Shown here one piece after another: positions 45,698 to 57,084 of a stretch of DNA of 64,000 nucleotides; the stretch's first letter is position 1, and each line of letters begins with the position of its first letter. The notes below the pieces were generated by a model, which was not told where the DNA came from, ran no database searches, and worked only from the letters and a program-made list of their open reading frames with translations. Made by a program: the position numbers and the translations under genes. Source of the DNA: Zopfochytrium polystomum (Eukaryota > Chytridiomycota > Chytridiomycetes > Chytridiales > Chytridiaceae); NCBI GenBank assembly GCA_025765615.1, contig JAIVFJ010000008.1:1-64000 (forward strand). Direction: 5' to 3'.

Positions 45698-45951
45698 GTG
45701 TTTTTTTTTATTTATTATAATATAATTATTCCACCCAGCCTCTGGCTGCGTGACGGGAGAAGGTGAAATGCCTCGCAGGTATGGCAGACAAGCCAAGATA
45801 CTTGACAGAACCAAGCACGTTTCTGTGCACAGGCCACAACTCGGAAACAAACTCCACTCCTTGTGATTCAAGACCGTACTCTTCTTGTTGCCGTACTCTT
45901 CTTGTTGCCTTCAACGGGTTGTGACTTGAACCCTGAGAGAGGTCCCCATGC
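45698..45951 (-). mobile_element. SINE with shared head but different 3' end
   Basis: On the minus strand, GGGTTCAAGTCACAAC and then GTCTTGAATCACAAGGAGTGG match the head of the SINE at 14350; the rest is different. The 3' end has a hairpin (CAGCCAGAGGCTG), GTGGAATAAT and an A/T tail. Flanked by TTATTTTCGTTGTCAT (45682-45697 and 45952-45967), a 16-bp target duplication. An 18-bp block ending in GAAGAGTACGG is duplicated in tandem inside it. Confidence 0.85.
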
Positions 45952-45967
45952 TTATTTTCGTTGTCAT

Positions 45968-46671
45968 CTCACCTCCTTGCTTTCATCTTTTCCCCTATTG
46001 CTTTGGCTCTTTCTTTTCCTTTTCTTTCTTTCCTCTCTATTTTTCCTCCTTTGTTCATTCCTTTCGGTTTGTTTTTTTTGTTTGTTTTTGTTTGTTTTTG
46101 TTTCCTTTTCTTTTCGCTGCTTGGGGTTACTATCTATCTATCTATCCATCTCTCTCTCTCTCTCTCTCTTTTTCCACCAGCATTTCTTAAAAAGCTGATT
46201 TAAAACGAAATGGAAGTAATAAATAGCCCCATTCTTACCAACAAATCCGACCCACTATGAAGCTTGGCCGATCGTGGCTTGAAATGCTTTTTTTTTTTAA
46301 TTGCTACGAGCGAGTGCGAGTGCGAGTGCGTGTGCCAGGTTTGGCACGACGACGGATAACCCTCCCGAAGAAAGGCAGCTAATAATACACTTCCCCTCCG
46401 CTTTCCCCAACACTCGTGAGGGCAGGAGTTACAGTGGTGGCCCGTCAAAGGCGAGGATTCGCGGACAGGGCCTATTTTCAGTAGGAGCGCAAGCCACAAG
46501 AAATGAAAGTAGAAAGAAAAAGAATAAAATAAAATTACAAGACCGAAAGGGGGCGGAGCGTCGCCGTTCACGTTCAAAAGTCGTCGAGCCAGAGCAATAG
46601 ATATATTTTTTATTTTTTTTTTTCGAGGGGCGGCGGGTGTTGGGGAGGGAGTTATTGTTTTATTGATGCAG
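45968..46671. other. Intergenic, T-rich then mixed
   Basis: T/C-rich run, a (TATC)n/(TC)n microsatellite near 46130-46170, and the 3' flank of the thioredoxin gene. No gene seen. Confidence 0.5.
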
Positions 46672-46808
46672 TTAGCTGCTGAGGACCTGGAAAATGAGCG
46701 CAGTTGGGGTGGGGGGGGTTCAAAGGGAGTAACATAAAGAGCAGGGGAATTAAAAAAACAGAGTTTCCAGCATTTTCTCCCCACCCTCCGCACACAACAG
46801 CCCCAACC

Positions 46809-46850
<42 letters not shown>

Positions 46851-47463
46851 AACAACAACGACAACGTCCATTCATTCGTTCCAAGTTATGTTTACCTTTG
46901 CAATCTCCGACTCGACGGCGGCGATGTTCGCGCCCTTGACCTCGTTCCCGACGCGGGTGCCGTCCTTGAAGATCTGGAAGGTGGGCATGGCGGTGACGCC
47001 GGCCTGCTCGGTGATTTCGGGGAAGTCGTCGACGTCGATCTTGAGGAAGATGGCGTCGGGGTACTTTGTGGCGAGGTCGGCAAACTTGGGGGCGACCATT
47101 TTGCAGGGGCCGCACCAGGTTGCGAAGAAGTCTGAAGTGGGGGAAGGATTAAAGTTAAATGGGGGGGGTGAGGAAATCAGTCTTGGCGGGGGAAGGGATC
47201 GCCGCTGCGAGGAGGGGCTGGTGCGGAACAATCGCTGCGGAAGGGTGACGGAATGGGGGCGGAAGGGGGCGAAGGACGAGCGGCGGCGGCGGCGGCGGAG
47301 GAGGAGGAGGAGGAGGAGGAGGAGGAGGAGGAGGAGGATCCCGCCCGCCTGCAGCCTGCAGCAACTGAAGGGGAACGGGAACAGGTAACGCACCGACGAC
47401 GACGAGCTTGCCCGTCTTGACGGCACCAACGAAGTCCTCCACCGAGGTGATCTCCTGCACCAT
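46672..47463 (-). CDS. Thioredoxin
   Basis: Three exons (47463-47394, 47131-46896, 46686-46672) give 106 residues, the usual size. The active site FFATWCGPCKMVAP has the canonical WCGPC. The cis-Pro loop AMPTFQIFKDG and the Asp of FLKIDVDDFPE are present, and the end is EIAKVLSS. There is no leader, so it is likely cytosolic or nuclear; it reduces protein disulfides and is recycled by thioredoxin reductase. Intron 1 (262 bp, GTGCGT donor) holds a GGC/GGA microsatellite. Intron 2 (209 bp) holds a (GT)n run and leaves a 15-nt last coding exon encoding VLSS and the stop. Divergent from the large gene at 48280. Confidence 0.95.
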
Positions 47464-48279
47464 GATTGTGTGTGTGTGTGTGTGTGTGTGCGTGAGAGAG
47501 GGGGTTGCCTTGGGTGGACTCCTTTTTCTTTTCTCTTTTTTCCTCTTTCTTTTTTTTTTTTTCTTTTTCCTTTTTCCTGCGATTTCAAACCCCTTTAGTA
47601 ATATTTAAATAATAAATTTGTAATCTTTATGCTCTCTGCCCGTGCGTACCCTCCCCACCCCCCCACACACACACCCCGAGCTGGCACCACTTCGCTTCGC
47701 GCAAGCAACCAACAGACGGAGAACACGGGCGACAAAGCAGGCGGAATCCGACATTCTCCCGCTCGTTTCTTCAGCTGAATCAACGCTACCGTCTCCGTGC
47801 GCAAGGGCCGGAACGTAACACACGAGGCGAAAGAGCGAGGCGGGAGGGGGCGGGACGGTTGAGCGGGCCTCGGGTGTGACAGAAAGCGGCCAGAGTAGGG
47901 TGCCCCTTTCGTCAGCCGAAGTGGGTCCGCTTCAGCGCCGACGACATGCTGCGGCCTCAACTGGGCGGAGTGCGCGCCACTCGCGCTTGTCCACCAACGA
48001 CGCCGCATATAAAGAGCTCCGTTTCTACAACGAACAGCTCGATGCAATTAATGTAATGGTGATATTGCATCTCGCTTCGGCTGGGCCACGCAAAAGCTTA
48101 TTATTACATTACAGAATGAAATAGAGAAAGAAAGAAAAAGAAAGAAAGAAAGCATCAACGCAAGCCAATCCGCGAGAGGTCCTTTCGAGAGGTAGGAAAG
48201 GGAACAAGAAGAGCTCAATACTAGCTTGCGGGGTGCCGAACGAACGATCGGAACGATCGGCACCTTCGCCGCTGAGAAA
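47464..48279. promoter_or_regulatory. Divergent promoter region between thioredoxin and 48280 gene
   Basis: 816 bp between two divergent starts. (GT)n lies next to the thioredoxin ATG. A TATA-like CATATAAAG lies near 48006-48014, about 270 bp before the 48280 ATG. (GAAA)n at about 48122-48150. Confidence 0.45.
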
Positions 48280-51200
48280 ATGCACCGCGGCGGCGGGCGA
48301 GGAGGAGGATCCTCCGCCGCTGCTGCAACTGGAAGCGGCGGTCGTGCGCCGCCGACGGGCATTGGAGCCGGTGGAATCCGTGGACCGCAGCCATCCTCAT
48401 CGTCGTCAACACCGTTGACTCACGCGGCCTCCTCCTCTTTTGCTCAGCCTCGATCTACCTTGGATCGCGATCCCAATCGGTCCTTGGGGTCGGCGCGAGG
48501 CTCTGGATCCGCACCAACGTCCGCATCGTGGGGAGCGACCCGAAGCCGCAATACCAACAATACGCTCCCAGCGGACCGGACGAACCGTTCGGCTCCAACT
48601 GCGCAGGCTCGGAGACCACCTCCCCCGACTTCCAATGGGTTCTCTTTCTTCTCCGACTTGGTGGACCGGTTAGCCGCAGGAAGCAGCAGTAGCGCTCCTC
48701 CTACGAAAAAGCCCACTACCGGTCAACCTTCTGGTGCTGCGCGAGCCCCGCAACGGCCTCAGGGCAAAGGCACAACAACGCAGATTCGCCAGCCAGATGC
48801 TCGCCTGAGTCAAGCCTCGTCCTCAAACAATACCACATCCTCATCCTCGACCGTTCGCAACCAACGAACAGGGACGGGACAGAAGTTCGCTACGGGGAAC
48901 GGCGTTGGGAGCAGCAGCAGCCTGCCCCGGCCCAGCTCTGCTCCACGTCAGCCAGCAGCGGCTCCGACGACGCGGGTACCTTTCCGTCCTGATCCTCCAG
49001 CCTTCGTTCCTGCTGCAGCTAAAGCACCAGTTCCAGCACCACCACCACGCCCGAAAGCTCCATCCTTTTCACTCAACCGATCAAAGCATTTGCCTCGGCA
49101 ACCTACTGCACACCCACCGCGCCCATCGCAACGGCCTCCCCAAGGACCGCAAGCCCTGCAAGCACCGATACCCCAGCCAATGCCACCAAAGGAACCAAAG
49201 CAGCAACCACCGCCCCCAACACAAAATCAGGATGATCGTCTTCGACGGCTGGAACAAAAGCGCCAACAAAGAGCCCGACAACAGCAACACCTCTTGTACG
49301 AACAGCTAAGGCAACGTCAGAAACAGAGACCTCCGCCCGCTGGTGCAGCCCAGTCGGCCGGAGCTTCTACTTCGTTATTTTCCAAAGAAGAGCCAATTAA
49401 ACTTCGACGGGACGATCGCCACACCGCACACGAAAGACGAGATGCATTGCCCACTAGAAAAAGACGCAACGTATCACCCACAAGACGTGTGAGACGCCAA
49501 ACATCACCCGAGGAAGGCAGAAGACGCAACACATCACCAGACGAAGGAGCCGACTACTTATACCACCGACGTCGTGGAAGCTCTCCGCTTATTGTGGACT
49601 TGTCCAACCAATGCCCGTACGATAGTAACAGTAGTGGAAGCGAGTCCGTTGAACCTAATAGGAAAAGCAAATCCCGCCGAAATGTTCCACGTCAATCGAG
49701 AACGTCAAAGTACTCCGACAAGTACTACGATCCTTGCACACCAGAAACCAGTCTCATCGCGTGGCCCGATGTAGTGCGTACTCGATGGCCGCACTTTTCT
49801 ACTGCAAAGCAAGAGACGAACACCTACTTTGGCCTCTTTCGGGGGCAGGTCTACGACTTTTTCCGCGCAAAGAGTCTCAGTGTCATGTGCCCGTCCTCCA
49901 TGGAGGGTGGTGGCGGCCGTGCCGTCATTGGAATCCCACCCCATCTCCGTCAGGAATTTCTCGATATGCTGGACCATGACGCTAATATTGCAGCTCAAGT
50001 GGGTCGGCCGCACCCCCTCAACGTCGGAGACACAAAGCCTCGGCCCACCCGTCAAATTCCAGCGCCGGCTCGTGGACGTGGCACATCCCCACGGCGCTCT
50101 TCCAGCCCAGTCTATGTTCGGCCACCTGTTTACGATTGGGAACCTCCCCGACGCGAGAGACGCGAGAATCGTCTGCCTTCATTTGTTGTAGACAGCAACA
50201 GGACTCGACCCGTTTCCAAAAGCATCCCTGACAAAAAAACGGAAAACCCCACTTTCGCAAGGAGTCCAAGAAAACGTGAACCATTCATAACTCCGACATC
50301 TCCAACAAACACCGCACCGAAATCCAATCAAGAAGGACAACCCGCTGCTGACCAACTACGAGAACTCAACAGCCCAACCGATCGGCAATCCGCGCCAAAT
50401 GGTGACCAAGGGGATGTGCTCAACATATTTCAAGAAGACGAAGTGCAGAGCGAATCGTCTGAAGAGGAGGCTCGGCGGCGACGGCGACGATTGCCTGAAC
50501 GACGGCGAAAGTGGCGCGAGCGAGCAGCCTCAGTTGCTGCCGCCGTTGGAAGCAACGCCTCACAAGGAATCGTTGGCAGCAGCGACAGCGAAATATCGTC
50601 ATCCGACGTTCAGCCGATCGAAAAGAGAGCACGCAATGGCGTTCGCGACCGAAGTCGACGTCGGAAGATCCTATCATCTGAAAACGAGAGCGAAATGGAG
50701 CCAAGGCACTTTCGCAGAACAAAGCGCCGCGAGCGTGACGACGAGAGTCATCAGGAAAGCGGCCGCCCGCGCAAGTTTATTCGGTCAGAGCTTTCGTCTG
50801 ACGACGCCTCGGCGTTTCGCGGGAAAGTTGAATGGAATGACGATGAACGCGATCGTCCCATCAAGCGAGAAGATTCTGTTATCGATGCTTTCAGCGACTT
50901 TGATCGTCATACCAAGACGGAGTGGACCGACAGCGATAGCGACATTTTTATTTTGAGCGATTCATCTGGCTCCGTTCTTCAGCGAATCCATGCGACTCGG
51001 CGACCGGATGGAGGAAATGGCTTTGGCGGGGTCGACTACGAGTCCCGGTCACCGCCATTGTTCGAGGAGCACCAGGAGCCCCCGTTACTGGTGCGTCCCG
51101 CAGATCCCTCGCCGCCGTCCTTCTTGAACAGGGACGCACCGTCGACAGCGGCCCAGGATCCACCGTCACCCATTCACGACACCATTCCCGAAGCGAATCT

Positions 51201-52518
51201 CGGTCAACCAATCCCTCTGATCCTCGAAGATGTGCAGCCGCCAATTGCATCGATTTCACAGCTCCCTCCTCAACAGCTGCACTCCTCTCCAGCGGCACTC
51301 AAAACGTCCCCAACGTCACCGTCCGCTCTGTCGCAACCTCCGACAGCCACTTTACCGCCTCTTCATCGCCCACCGTCTCCGACACTTGCACCGACGTTGG
51401 CGCAGAGGTCGGCGTCGCCGCCGCCCCCACAGCAACCGTCAGGAGGAAGAGGTGTGCCCTGGAAGGACGTTTTGCGGAAGTGCTGGCCACGCTTTCGCGC
51501 TTCGGCGCTGCCTCCCGACGTGTGGCATAAACTCCGGCGCATATTGCGGCGGTGCTTTGAGTTTTACGTCGAACCGTTCGTTCGTAACGCCTCGCTCGGC
51601 TACAATAATCCAGAGCGAGTGGAAGGGGTGAGGGAGTACGCCGATCCCCCCGAGAATGCGTACGAGAACGGTGGTGGTGATGGTGGTGGTGGTGGTGGTG
51701 GTGGCGGCGGGCTGTGGCAAACGGACGTGGAGGGGGACTACGACGACAACGACGGCGACGACGAGCACGGAGATGGCGACCGCGAAGGCGCCGGCGCTCG
51801 TTTCGGGGACGGCCGGGAGGGCGCCGAGTTGAGCCGCTTGGAGAGGCACGACGACGACGTCGGCAGCGACGACGAGGAGCGGCAATGGCGGCAATGGCGG
51901 CGGCGGCGGCGGAGGCGGCGGCGGCGGGAGCGAACGCGCGACGGCCACCGCCACCACCACTTTGTGCCGAACGAGCTGCACAAGCTGCTCCTGGACATGG
52001 TCGACTATGGCGTCGGGGACTTTCTGGACTCGATTTTCGGGGTTGGGCGAGACCTCGACTGTGATTCCCGCGACCACCCCCGCGACGGCGATGTCGGCGA
52101 GTACTACGACGACGGCGATGGCGACGAAGACGACCGTCACAGCGAGCAGCAGGAGCGGCGGAGGCGCGGTGAGGCGGAGGACGGTTATCGATACGACCGG
52201 TACGCGCAGGACGCGGGCGACCAGGGGGAAGCGATGGAAGAGGAGCGCTCCGTTGGCGCGGACGGCGGAGGAGGCGGCAGCGGCGGGAAGTGGGACTCGG
52301 AGTTTGAAGAGATGCACGGCGGGAAAAGGAAATTGGAGAAGGAGGAGGGTCCCGACGGGTCCAGCGGCGGCGGTGGCGAGGTTCGCGGCCCGTGGCTGGG
52401 GGACGTGGAGGAGCGACGGGCGTCGGCGGCGGACGACGAGCGTCGGTGGGGGAAGAGGCGGGCGGCGGTGGTGGGCGTGTTTACGGAAGACGAGCACTCG
52501 GATAAAGACGGCTGGTAG
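48280..52518 (+). CDS. Large disordered protein with a duplicated novel domain
   Basis: A single 1412-codon exon from ATG 48280. The first about 480 residues are disordered (Gly, Ser, Pro, Gln, Arg), including an RS-like stretch with repeated (R)RxxSP motifs (RRNVSPTRRVRRQTSPEEG) near 400-430. Residues about 495-570 form a compact block: WPDVVRTRWPHF, then FRGQVYDFFRAKSL, then IPPHLRQEFLDMLDHD. A second block from about 1061 repeats the pattern: WKDVLRKCWPRF, then LRRCFEFYVEPFV, and after a Gly/Asp insert FVPNELHKLLLDMVDYG. The rest is rich in Arg, Glu and Asp (RRRRRLPERRRK). I do not recognise the domain. RS-like and basic stretches suggest a nuclear, RNA- or chromatin-linked role (inference). 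Confidence 0.7.
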   Translation: MHRGGGRGGGSSAAAATGSGGRAPPTGIGAGGIRGPQPSSSSSTPLTHAASSSFAQPRSTLDRDPNRSLGSARGSGSAPTSASWGATRSRNTNNTLPADRTNRSAPTAQARRPPPPTSNGFSFFSDLVDRLAAGSSSSAPPTKKPTTGQPSGAARAPQRPQGKGTTTQIRQPDARLSQASSSNNTTSSSSTVRNQRTGTGQKFATGNGVGSSSSLPRPSSAPRQPAAAPTTRVPFRPDPPAFVPAAAKAPVPAPPPRPKAPSFSLNRSKHLPRQPTAHPPRPSQRPPQGPQALQAPIPQPMPPKEPKQQPPPPTQNQDDRLRRLEQKRQQRARQQQHLLYEQLRQRQKQRPPPAGAAQSAGASTSLFSKEEPIKLRRDDRHTAHERRDALPTRKRRNVSPTRRVRRQTSPEEGRRRNTSPDEGADYLYHRRRGSSPLIVDLSNQCPYDSNSSGSESVEPNRKSKSRRNVPRQSRTSKYSDKYYDPCTPETSLIAWPDVVRTRWPHFSTAKQETNTYFGLFRGQVYDFFRAKSLSVMCPSSMEGGGGRAVIGIPPHLRQEFLDMLDHDANIAAQVGRPHPLNVGDTKPRPTRQIPAPARGRGTSPRRSSSPVYVRPPVYDWEPPRRERRENRLPSFVVDSNRTRPVSKSIPDKKTENPTFARSPRKREPFITPTSPTNTAPKSNQEGQPAADQLRELNSPTDRQSAPNGDQGDVLNIFQEDEVQSESSEEEARRRRRRLPERRRKWRERAASVAAAVGSNASQGIVGSSDSEISSSDVQPIEKRARNGVRDRSRRRKILSSENESEMEPRHFRRTKRRERDDESHQESGRPRKFIRSELSSDDASAFRGKVEWNDDERDRPIKREDSVIDAFSDFDRHTKTEWTDSDSDIFILSDSSGSVLQRIHATRRPDGGNGFGGVDYESRSPPLFEEHQEPPLLVRPADPSPPSFLNRDAPSTAAQDPPSPIHDTIPEANLGQPIPLILEDVQPPIASISQLPPQQLHSSPAALKTSPTSPSALSQPPTATLPPLHRPPSPTLAPTLAQRSASPPPPQQPSGGRGVPWKDVLRKCWPRFRASALPPDVWHKLRRILRRCFEFYVEPFVRNASLGYNNPERVEGVREYADPPENAYENGGGDGGGGGGGGGGLWQTDVEGDYDDNDGDDEHGDGDREGAGARFGDGREGAELSRLERHDDDVGSDDEERQWRQWRRRRRRRRRRERTRDGHRHHHFVPNELHKLLLDMVDYGVGDFLDSIFGVGRDLDCDSRDHPRDGDVGEYYDDGDGDEDDRHSEQQERRRRGEAEDGYRYDRYAQDAGDQGEAMEEERSVGADGGGGGSGGKWDSEFEEMHGGKRKLEKEEGPDGSSGGGGEVRGPWLGDVEERRASAADDERRWGKRRAAVVGVFTEDEHSDKDGW

Positions 52519-55056
52519 AAAAAGGTGAAACTGTGTGAATTGAGTTTGGGCCCGTTCGCTCTGGATGCTGGTTGGACCTGTTTGACGACCCGTTTTGATG
52601 AAGAAGGAGAGAAGGAGGAGGAGGAAGGCGCCGCACTAATGAATTGAATAAAATCGCAACTCCGTTCTTTCGCATTCCAAAACCTTGCCTCCGTATTTAT
52701 CGCACACAATGAAAGCCTCCCTATTAAGGGGTGAGGAGGGGAGAGCCAGGAGAGCAAGTGAGTGAGTGTGTGAACCAAAGCGAACGAGGTTGCCCTCGAT
52801 ATGCGAAGAGTATGAGATTCTCGACTATCTCACATGGGGTGATGGTCGTAGTTTATAATCAGGTTCCTCTGCTCTTACTTTACTATGATTTGGTATAACA
52901 CATTGTTTAGGAAAGTATGACCCTATCAGAAAGAGGAATCCATTCCAGTTGTTTCTCCAGTTTGATAGTTTTTTTCCGCAATGTAGACTAATTTTTTGGT
53001 GGAATGATTATCTTCGTGATAATGGGCGAGTGATTTGGCTCCTTTGTTACAAATGGGTATGAAGCCTGGGAGCCCCCTCTTGTTTACAATGTGGCAGGCA
53101 TAATCGGGAAAATGCTTCTTATCTCTTTATCTTTTCTCCTTGTCATTGATTTTAATATTCCTTCCTTTCCTTTTTCTTCAATCGTCTACTTCTCTTTTTC
53201 CTAATGCCACTCTCCCTATAAATAGCTGCACTGGGAGGATCTGCCTCATTAATCTCAACTACAGATCTTCACAAATGTAACCCCAACCTTCGATAATGCC
53301 ATCTCTAAGAATTCAGATGTGAGTTTCTTCCCTTCTTTTTACAGGAAGCCTGTGTGGGCCGCCTCTCCAACGTTGCTGTTGCAGGCTTGACAAAGAATCA
53401 CACAAGTGACCCTCGCAGTGCATAACCCTTCAGGGAGAACCTCTGACCAACTTTTTTCCATCATCGTCTTCGAAGGTGGTGGACGATGGAACGCTGATGA
53501 CTTAGAGTTGACAGAAATAGCAAATAAAATAGGAAAGAAAAGAATGGGAGGAGTGAATCACGAAGAAATGGGGCTGAGCCAGCCTTTTTTGGCAAACAGG
53601 GCGGAGGAGGCCGGCAAGAAATGATTGGTGCAGATAAGAAGACAGTCACTCTCAGCCACAGAAGAAAGGAAAGACACAGACAGAGACAACAAGGAAGACA
53701 TAAAAGAGAAAATGAAAAAATAAGTACAAATCACCAAATGAAAAGATGAGGAAAACCCCTGTGATCTCATACCCCTTTTAAGAGGCATTACATCATGGTA
53801 GCAGGTGGTAGACTTGTTAGCTCTGCGATCATCTTGTTAACTCTGTCCATCTGGCCTGGCACTGTCTCAGTCCTAAGTCAATCCAAAAGTGAGGGGCCAT
53901 TAGCCAGTCATAGTAGGTTTTGCATAGAGGCAGACATACAGAGCCAGTCAGAGGCTGCATGGAAACCTAATAAATAATAAGTGAGTAGGAATCCAAGCCT
54001 ATTCACGTTTTGCCAGCAAACCCTAGGTCGAGACAGGGTGGTAATCCTCACAATTACTGGTTAAAAAGTGGGTATACACTTTATTTATTTGAGGTCACAG
54101 GCTTGGCAGCCTGTTGTCCTCACCGTGGTCATCCCCAATGGCTCTGTCTACTGCCCTGACTCCACTCTGCAAAGTACTTTCCGCCCAGCAAAGTCGTTTT
54201 GCCACCATGGGCCAAGAGGGTTCTGACAGGCGTCCCACACCTGTCTCCACCATGGATGCCGATGGACTTCACCCCATTCATGGGCCAATATGGGCTGCAC
54301 TGGGTGCCGCACAGGCGCTTCCTGTGTCCGCCTCCTCTGTAGACAAACTGGATCACCTCTGATAGGTGAGGAGACAGACATACTTTGTCTGTCATCTGCG
54401 GTCTCAGCGTCCTCCTCTGTTGTCCACAGGGAATCTTCTTCATGGGGCCAGCGGCACAACAGATGGGCAAGAGACAGGTGCTGAGCGCCTGTCCCACAGT
54501 CATCTCCTCTGCACCAAGGCCCCTTCATGGGCCCACCCTGGTGACAACTCTGTCTACACCCCAGTCACACTTGTCGCTCCTTCATTGCAACATAAGACAA
54601 ATCTGCCAGATATAAATAGCCTGGCTTGATAGTTGGTAAATAGCTTCGCATTTCTCAAAGTACTACATAACCTGTACACTCTGAAAAAGACTAAGTTACT
54701 TGCTGCCTCAGCCTTTTTCTTTGTCGCACTCCAGATCAACAGTGTAATCATGAATGTGTGAGTCTGATGATTGGACCAACGCTGTAGTTCCCCTGCCACC
54801 TGACAGTATAGCTACGTTTGACCAAAGATCTCATAAGAGTGGATTAAGAGGGGGTTTAAAAAAATAAAAATATAAATTAAAAAGCTCACACAGGGGCTGC
54901 TTGCTTTGTTCTGACCTTTTGATGCTCTTTGCCTGGAAGCGCTTACGGGGGTAAGTAAGAGTTTTGAAGGGTCGGGTCAAAAAAGACAGTAATAAAAAAA
55001 TTTAAAAAAATGAAAGGTCAAACGGCCGACAACCAAAAACGCTTTCTTGGGGCTTT
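52519..55056. other. Long intergenic region
   Basis: 3' flank of the large gene (possible AATAAA at about 52647), then AT-rich DNA. A frame on the minus strand at 54148-54528 is Cys/Trp/His-rich but has no known domain. No supported gene. Confidence 0.45.
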
Positions 55057-56763
55057 CAGTGGCTCACAAAAATGGGCCAATGATTTCAAGGTTGGGCTGG
55101 CGAACGCAAGTACAGCTGCAATAATAAAGATATGCCCTTGAGATTTGCAGGGCCAACAACCCTGCATATGAAGAAGATGAACAAAAATTTTCATTTGTTT
55201 ATCATTGCAATTGCACGATCTGCGCACTTGCAATGATCAGCGATCCATTGGCCCAATTTTGTGGATGCATCATGGAAAAATACAAATCAGGTGATTTCAC
55301 TGTCCCATGGCCATTTTCCCACTCTATATATTCTCTCGTTTGGTGGAAAAATTAAGAAAGAAGATGGGGCTTCGTTGAGAGCGCTCTCACTTGCTCCTGT
55401 GTCATCTCCCAATCAATGAAAGCCCTGCCACTCACAAAAAAAATTGATGTGCTCAATCTCATCAACCAAGGTCTTTCTGGTCACAAAATTGCATCCAGAC
55501 TGGACGTAGTGTGAGATTCCTAATCTCACTGATCATGGTCTTAGCTGGGGTCTCCCTAAAAGCTCTTCCCCAGTTGTGACTATGTCATTATATTGGCCCC
55601 CTATATTTATTTTTTATTACCATTCATTACATCTCATAGTAGGACTTTGCACTGCTGATTGAATTCGAAACAGCGAGCGTCCAGAGGCACCTATCAAACC
55701 AGCAGGCTGCCCAAGCAGGCTCTCATCCTTTAAAAAGCAGTTGTACATGAGAAAAATCAACTCTGGCAAGGCTAAAAACGCAACCCATCGTGCCCAAATT
55801 CACCACACTACTGGAGACACAGTTTCACCTGAAACAGTGTGCTGTGTGCTTCAGGAGGCAGATCTGAGAGAACTTCAGAGTAAAAAACAGCCAGCCCTCA
55901 TCTCCCCGACACAAGAAAGCTCACTTGGACTTTGCTTGAAAAATGGACTGTTGAGGATTTTAAGTGTGTCTTCTGGTCTGATGAGACTAAAATCAACACA
56001 GAAGGCTCAGATGGCATGGCTTACACTTGGAGAATCCCAGGAAAACCACTGCAAGAGTGACACAAACAATCCACCAAGAAGTTCGGCGGTGGTTCCCAGA
56101 TGGTTTGGGGTGCTATGACCTGAACTGGAGTGCTGCAAATGGTATTTGTAGAAGGAATAATGGTCTCAGAACAATATGTGACAATTCTGGAAAATAGTCT
56201 TATACCCAGTCTTGATGAAATGGGAATTGACCCTGCAGGAATCACCATTCAGCAAGACAACGACCCCAAGTACACATCAAAATACACCAAGGGATGGCAG
56301 GAAGAGCAAGGATTTCGTTATGTTGAGTGGCCAGCTCAATCTTCAGACCTGAATCCTATCGAGCATCTGTAGAGAGATTTGAAAACTTGGCTGAATTCCT
56401 ATGAAAGACATCCAAGAGCGAATCTGCTGCCAGTGGAAGCAAATTCCCCTGAAGTTTGCCAGGACTTGATTGAATGTATGCCTAGAAGGATTGCTGCTGT
56501 GATTGCAGCAGGTGGGGGTCACACTACATACTGAATGAAAAATTTTGTTGGACACCCCACAAAATTGGGCCAATGGTGCAGCACACTTCCTTTGCCTCTT
56601 TCTTGCGCAATTCAAAAGCTGGAAGAATGAAATTTTGTGAGCAGTGTAGTTTACGGCAAGGCAACATTTGCTGAATTTCTCAAATTTTATGATGTTCGTA
56701 TGCATGTGTGACAGCACTCAGGGTGCAATGTTCAAAACATTGACGCAATTTTGTGAGCCACTG
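55057..56763 (+). mobile_element. Tc1-like DNA transposon, decayed
   Basis: Bounded by perfect 15-bp inverted ends CAGTGGCTCACAAAA (55057) and TTTTGTGAGCCACTG (ending 56763). The right flank is TA; the left has changed to TT. The transposase is in pieces. A helix-turn-helix start (KIDVLNLINQGLSGHKIASR, about 55440) is cut by the 125-bp element. The catalytic residues remain: FWSDETKIN, then QQDNDPKYTS, then SSDLNPIEHL, with 34 residues between the last two (DD34E). Stops and frameshifts interrupt it (stops near 56118 and after NPIEHL). A second 20-bp inverted pair (CCATTGGCCCAATTTTGTGG at about 55236, its inverse at about 56558) lies inside the ends. Confidence 0.9.
55512..55636. repeat. Short TG...CA element inserted in the Tc1 transposase, copy 2
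   Basis: 125 bp, starting TGAGAT and ending ATCTCA, flanked by TAGTG (55507-55511) and TAGTA (55637-55641), a 5-bp duplication with one change. Removing it and one flank rejoins the transposase reading across the site, which confirms the ends. It shares most of its sequence with 16037-16167. Either a very small solo LTR or a non-autonomous DNA element. Confidence 0.75.
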
Positions 56764-56797
56764 TATGTATTTGAGAACCGCAAGAGTACGCAAAACC

Positions 56798-56829
<32 letters not shown>

Positions 56830-57084
56830 AAAAGCGGGCCAGAAACATAGAGGTCCGCCCCCCTTCCCCCCTCCTACGCCCTCACTACCGCACCGACGAG
56901 ACGGCACCGAACCAAAAAGTAAAAGAAAGATAAACGGGAGGGGGGTTGGGGATTTTGTCCTTCAAGAGGCTCCCTCTCGATCCCCCCGACAATAATTCGC
57001 CGCCCTCCCCCGTCTCCGTCCCCCGGAGATCTGCTTTCTTTTTTTTTTTTTTTGTTCCTGCTCTCGTTCGTCCGGTCCAGTTTT
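56764..57084. other. Intergenic with (CA)n
   Basis: A (CA)n run at 56798-56828 and the 3' flank of the next gene. No gene seen. Confidence 0.55.

Noticed and set aside
51439..52497. A 352-codon antisense frame at the end of the large disordered gene
   Set aside because: It mirrors the Gly/Arg/Asp-rich sense codons and lacks start context or domains.
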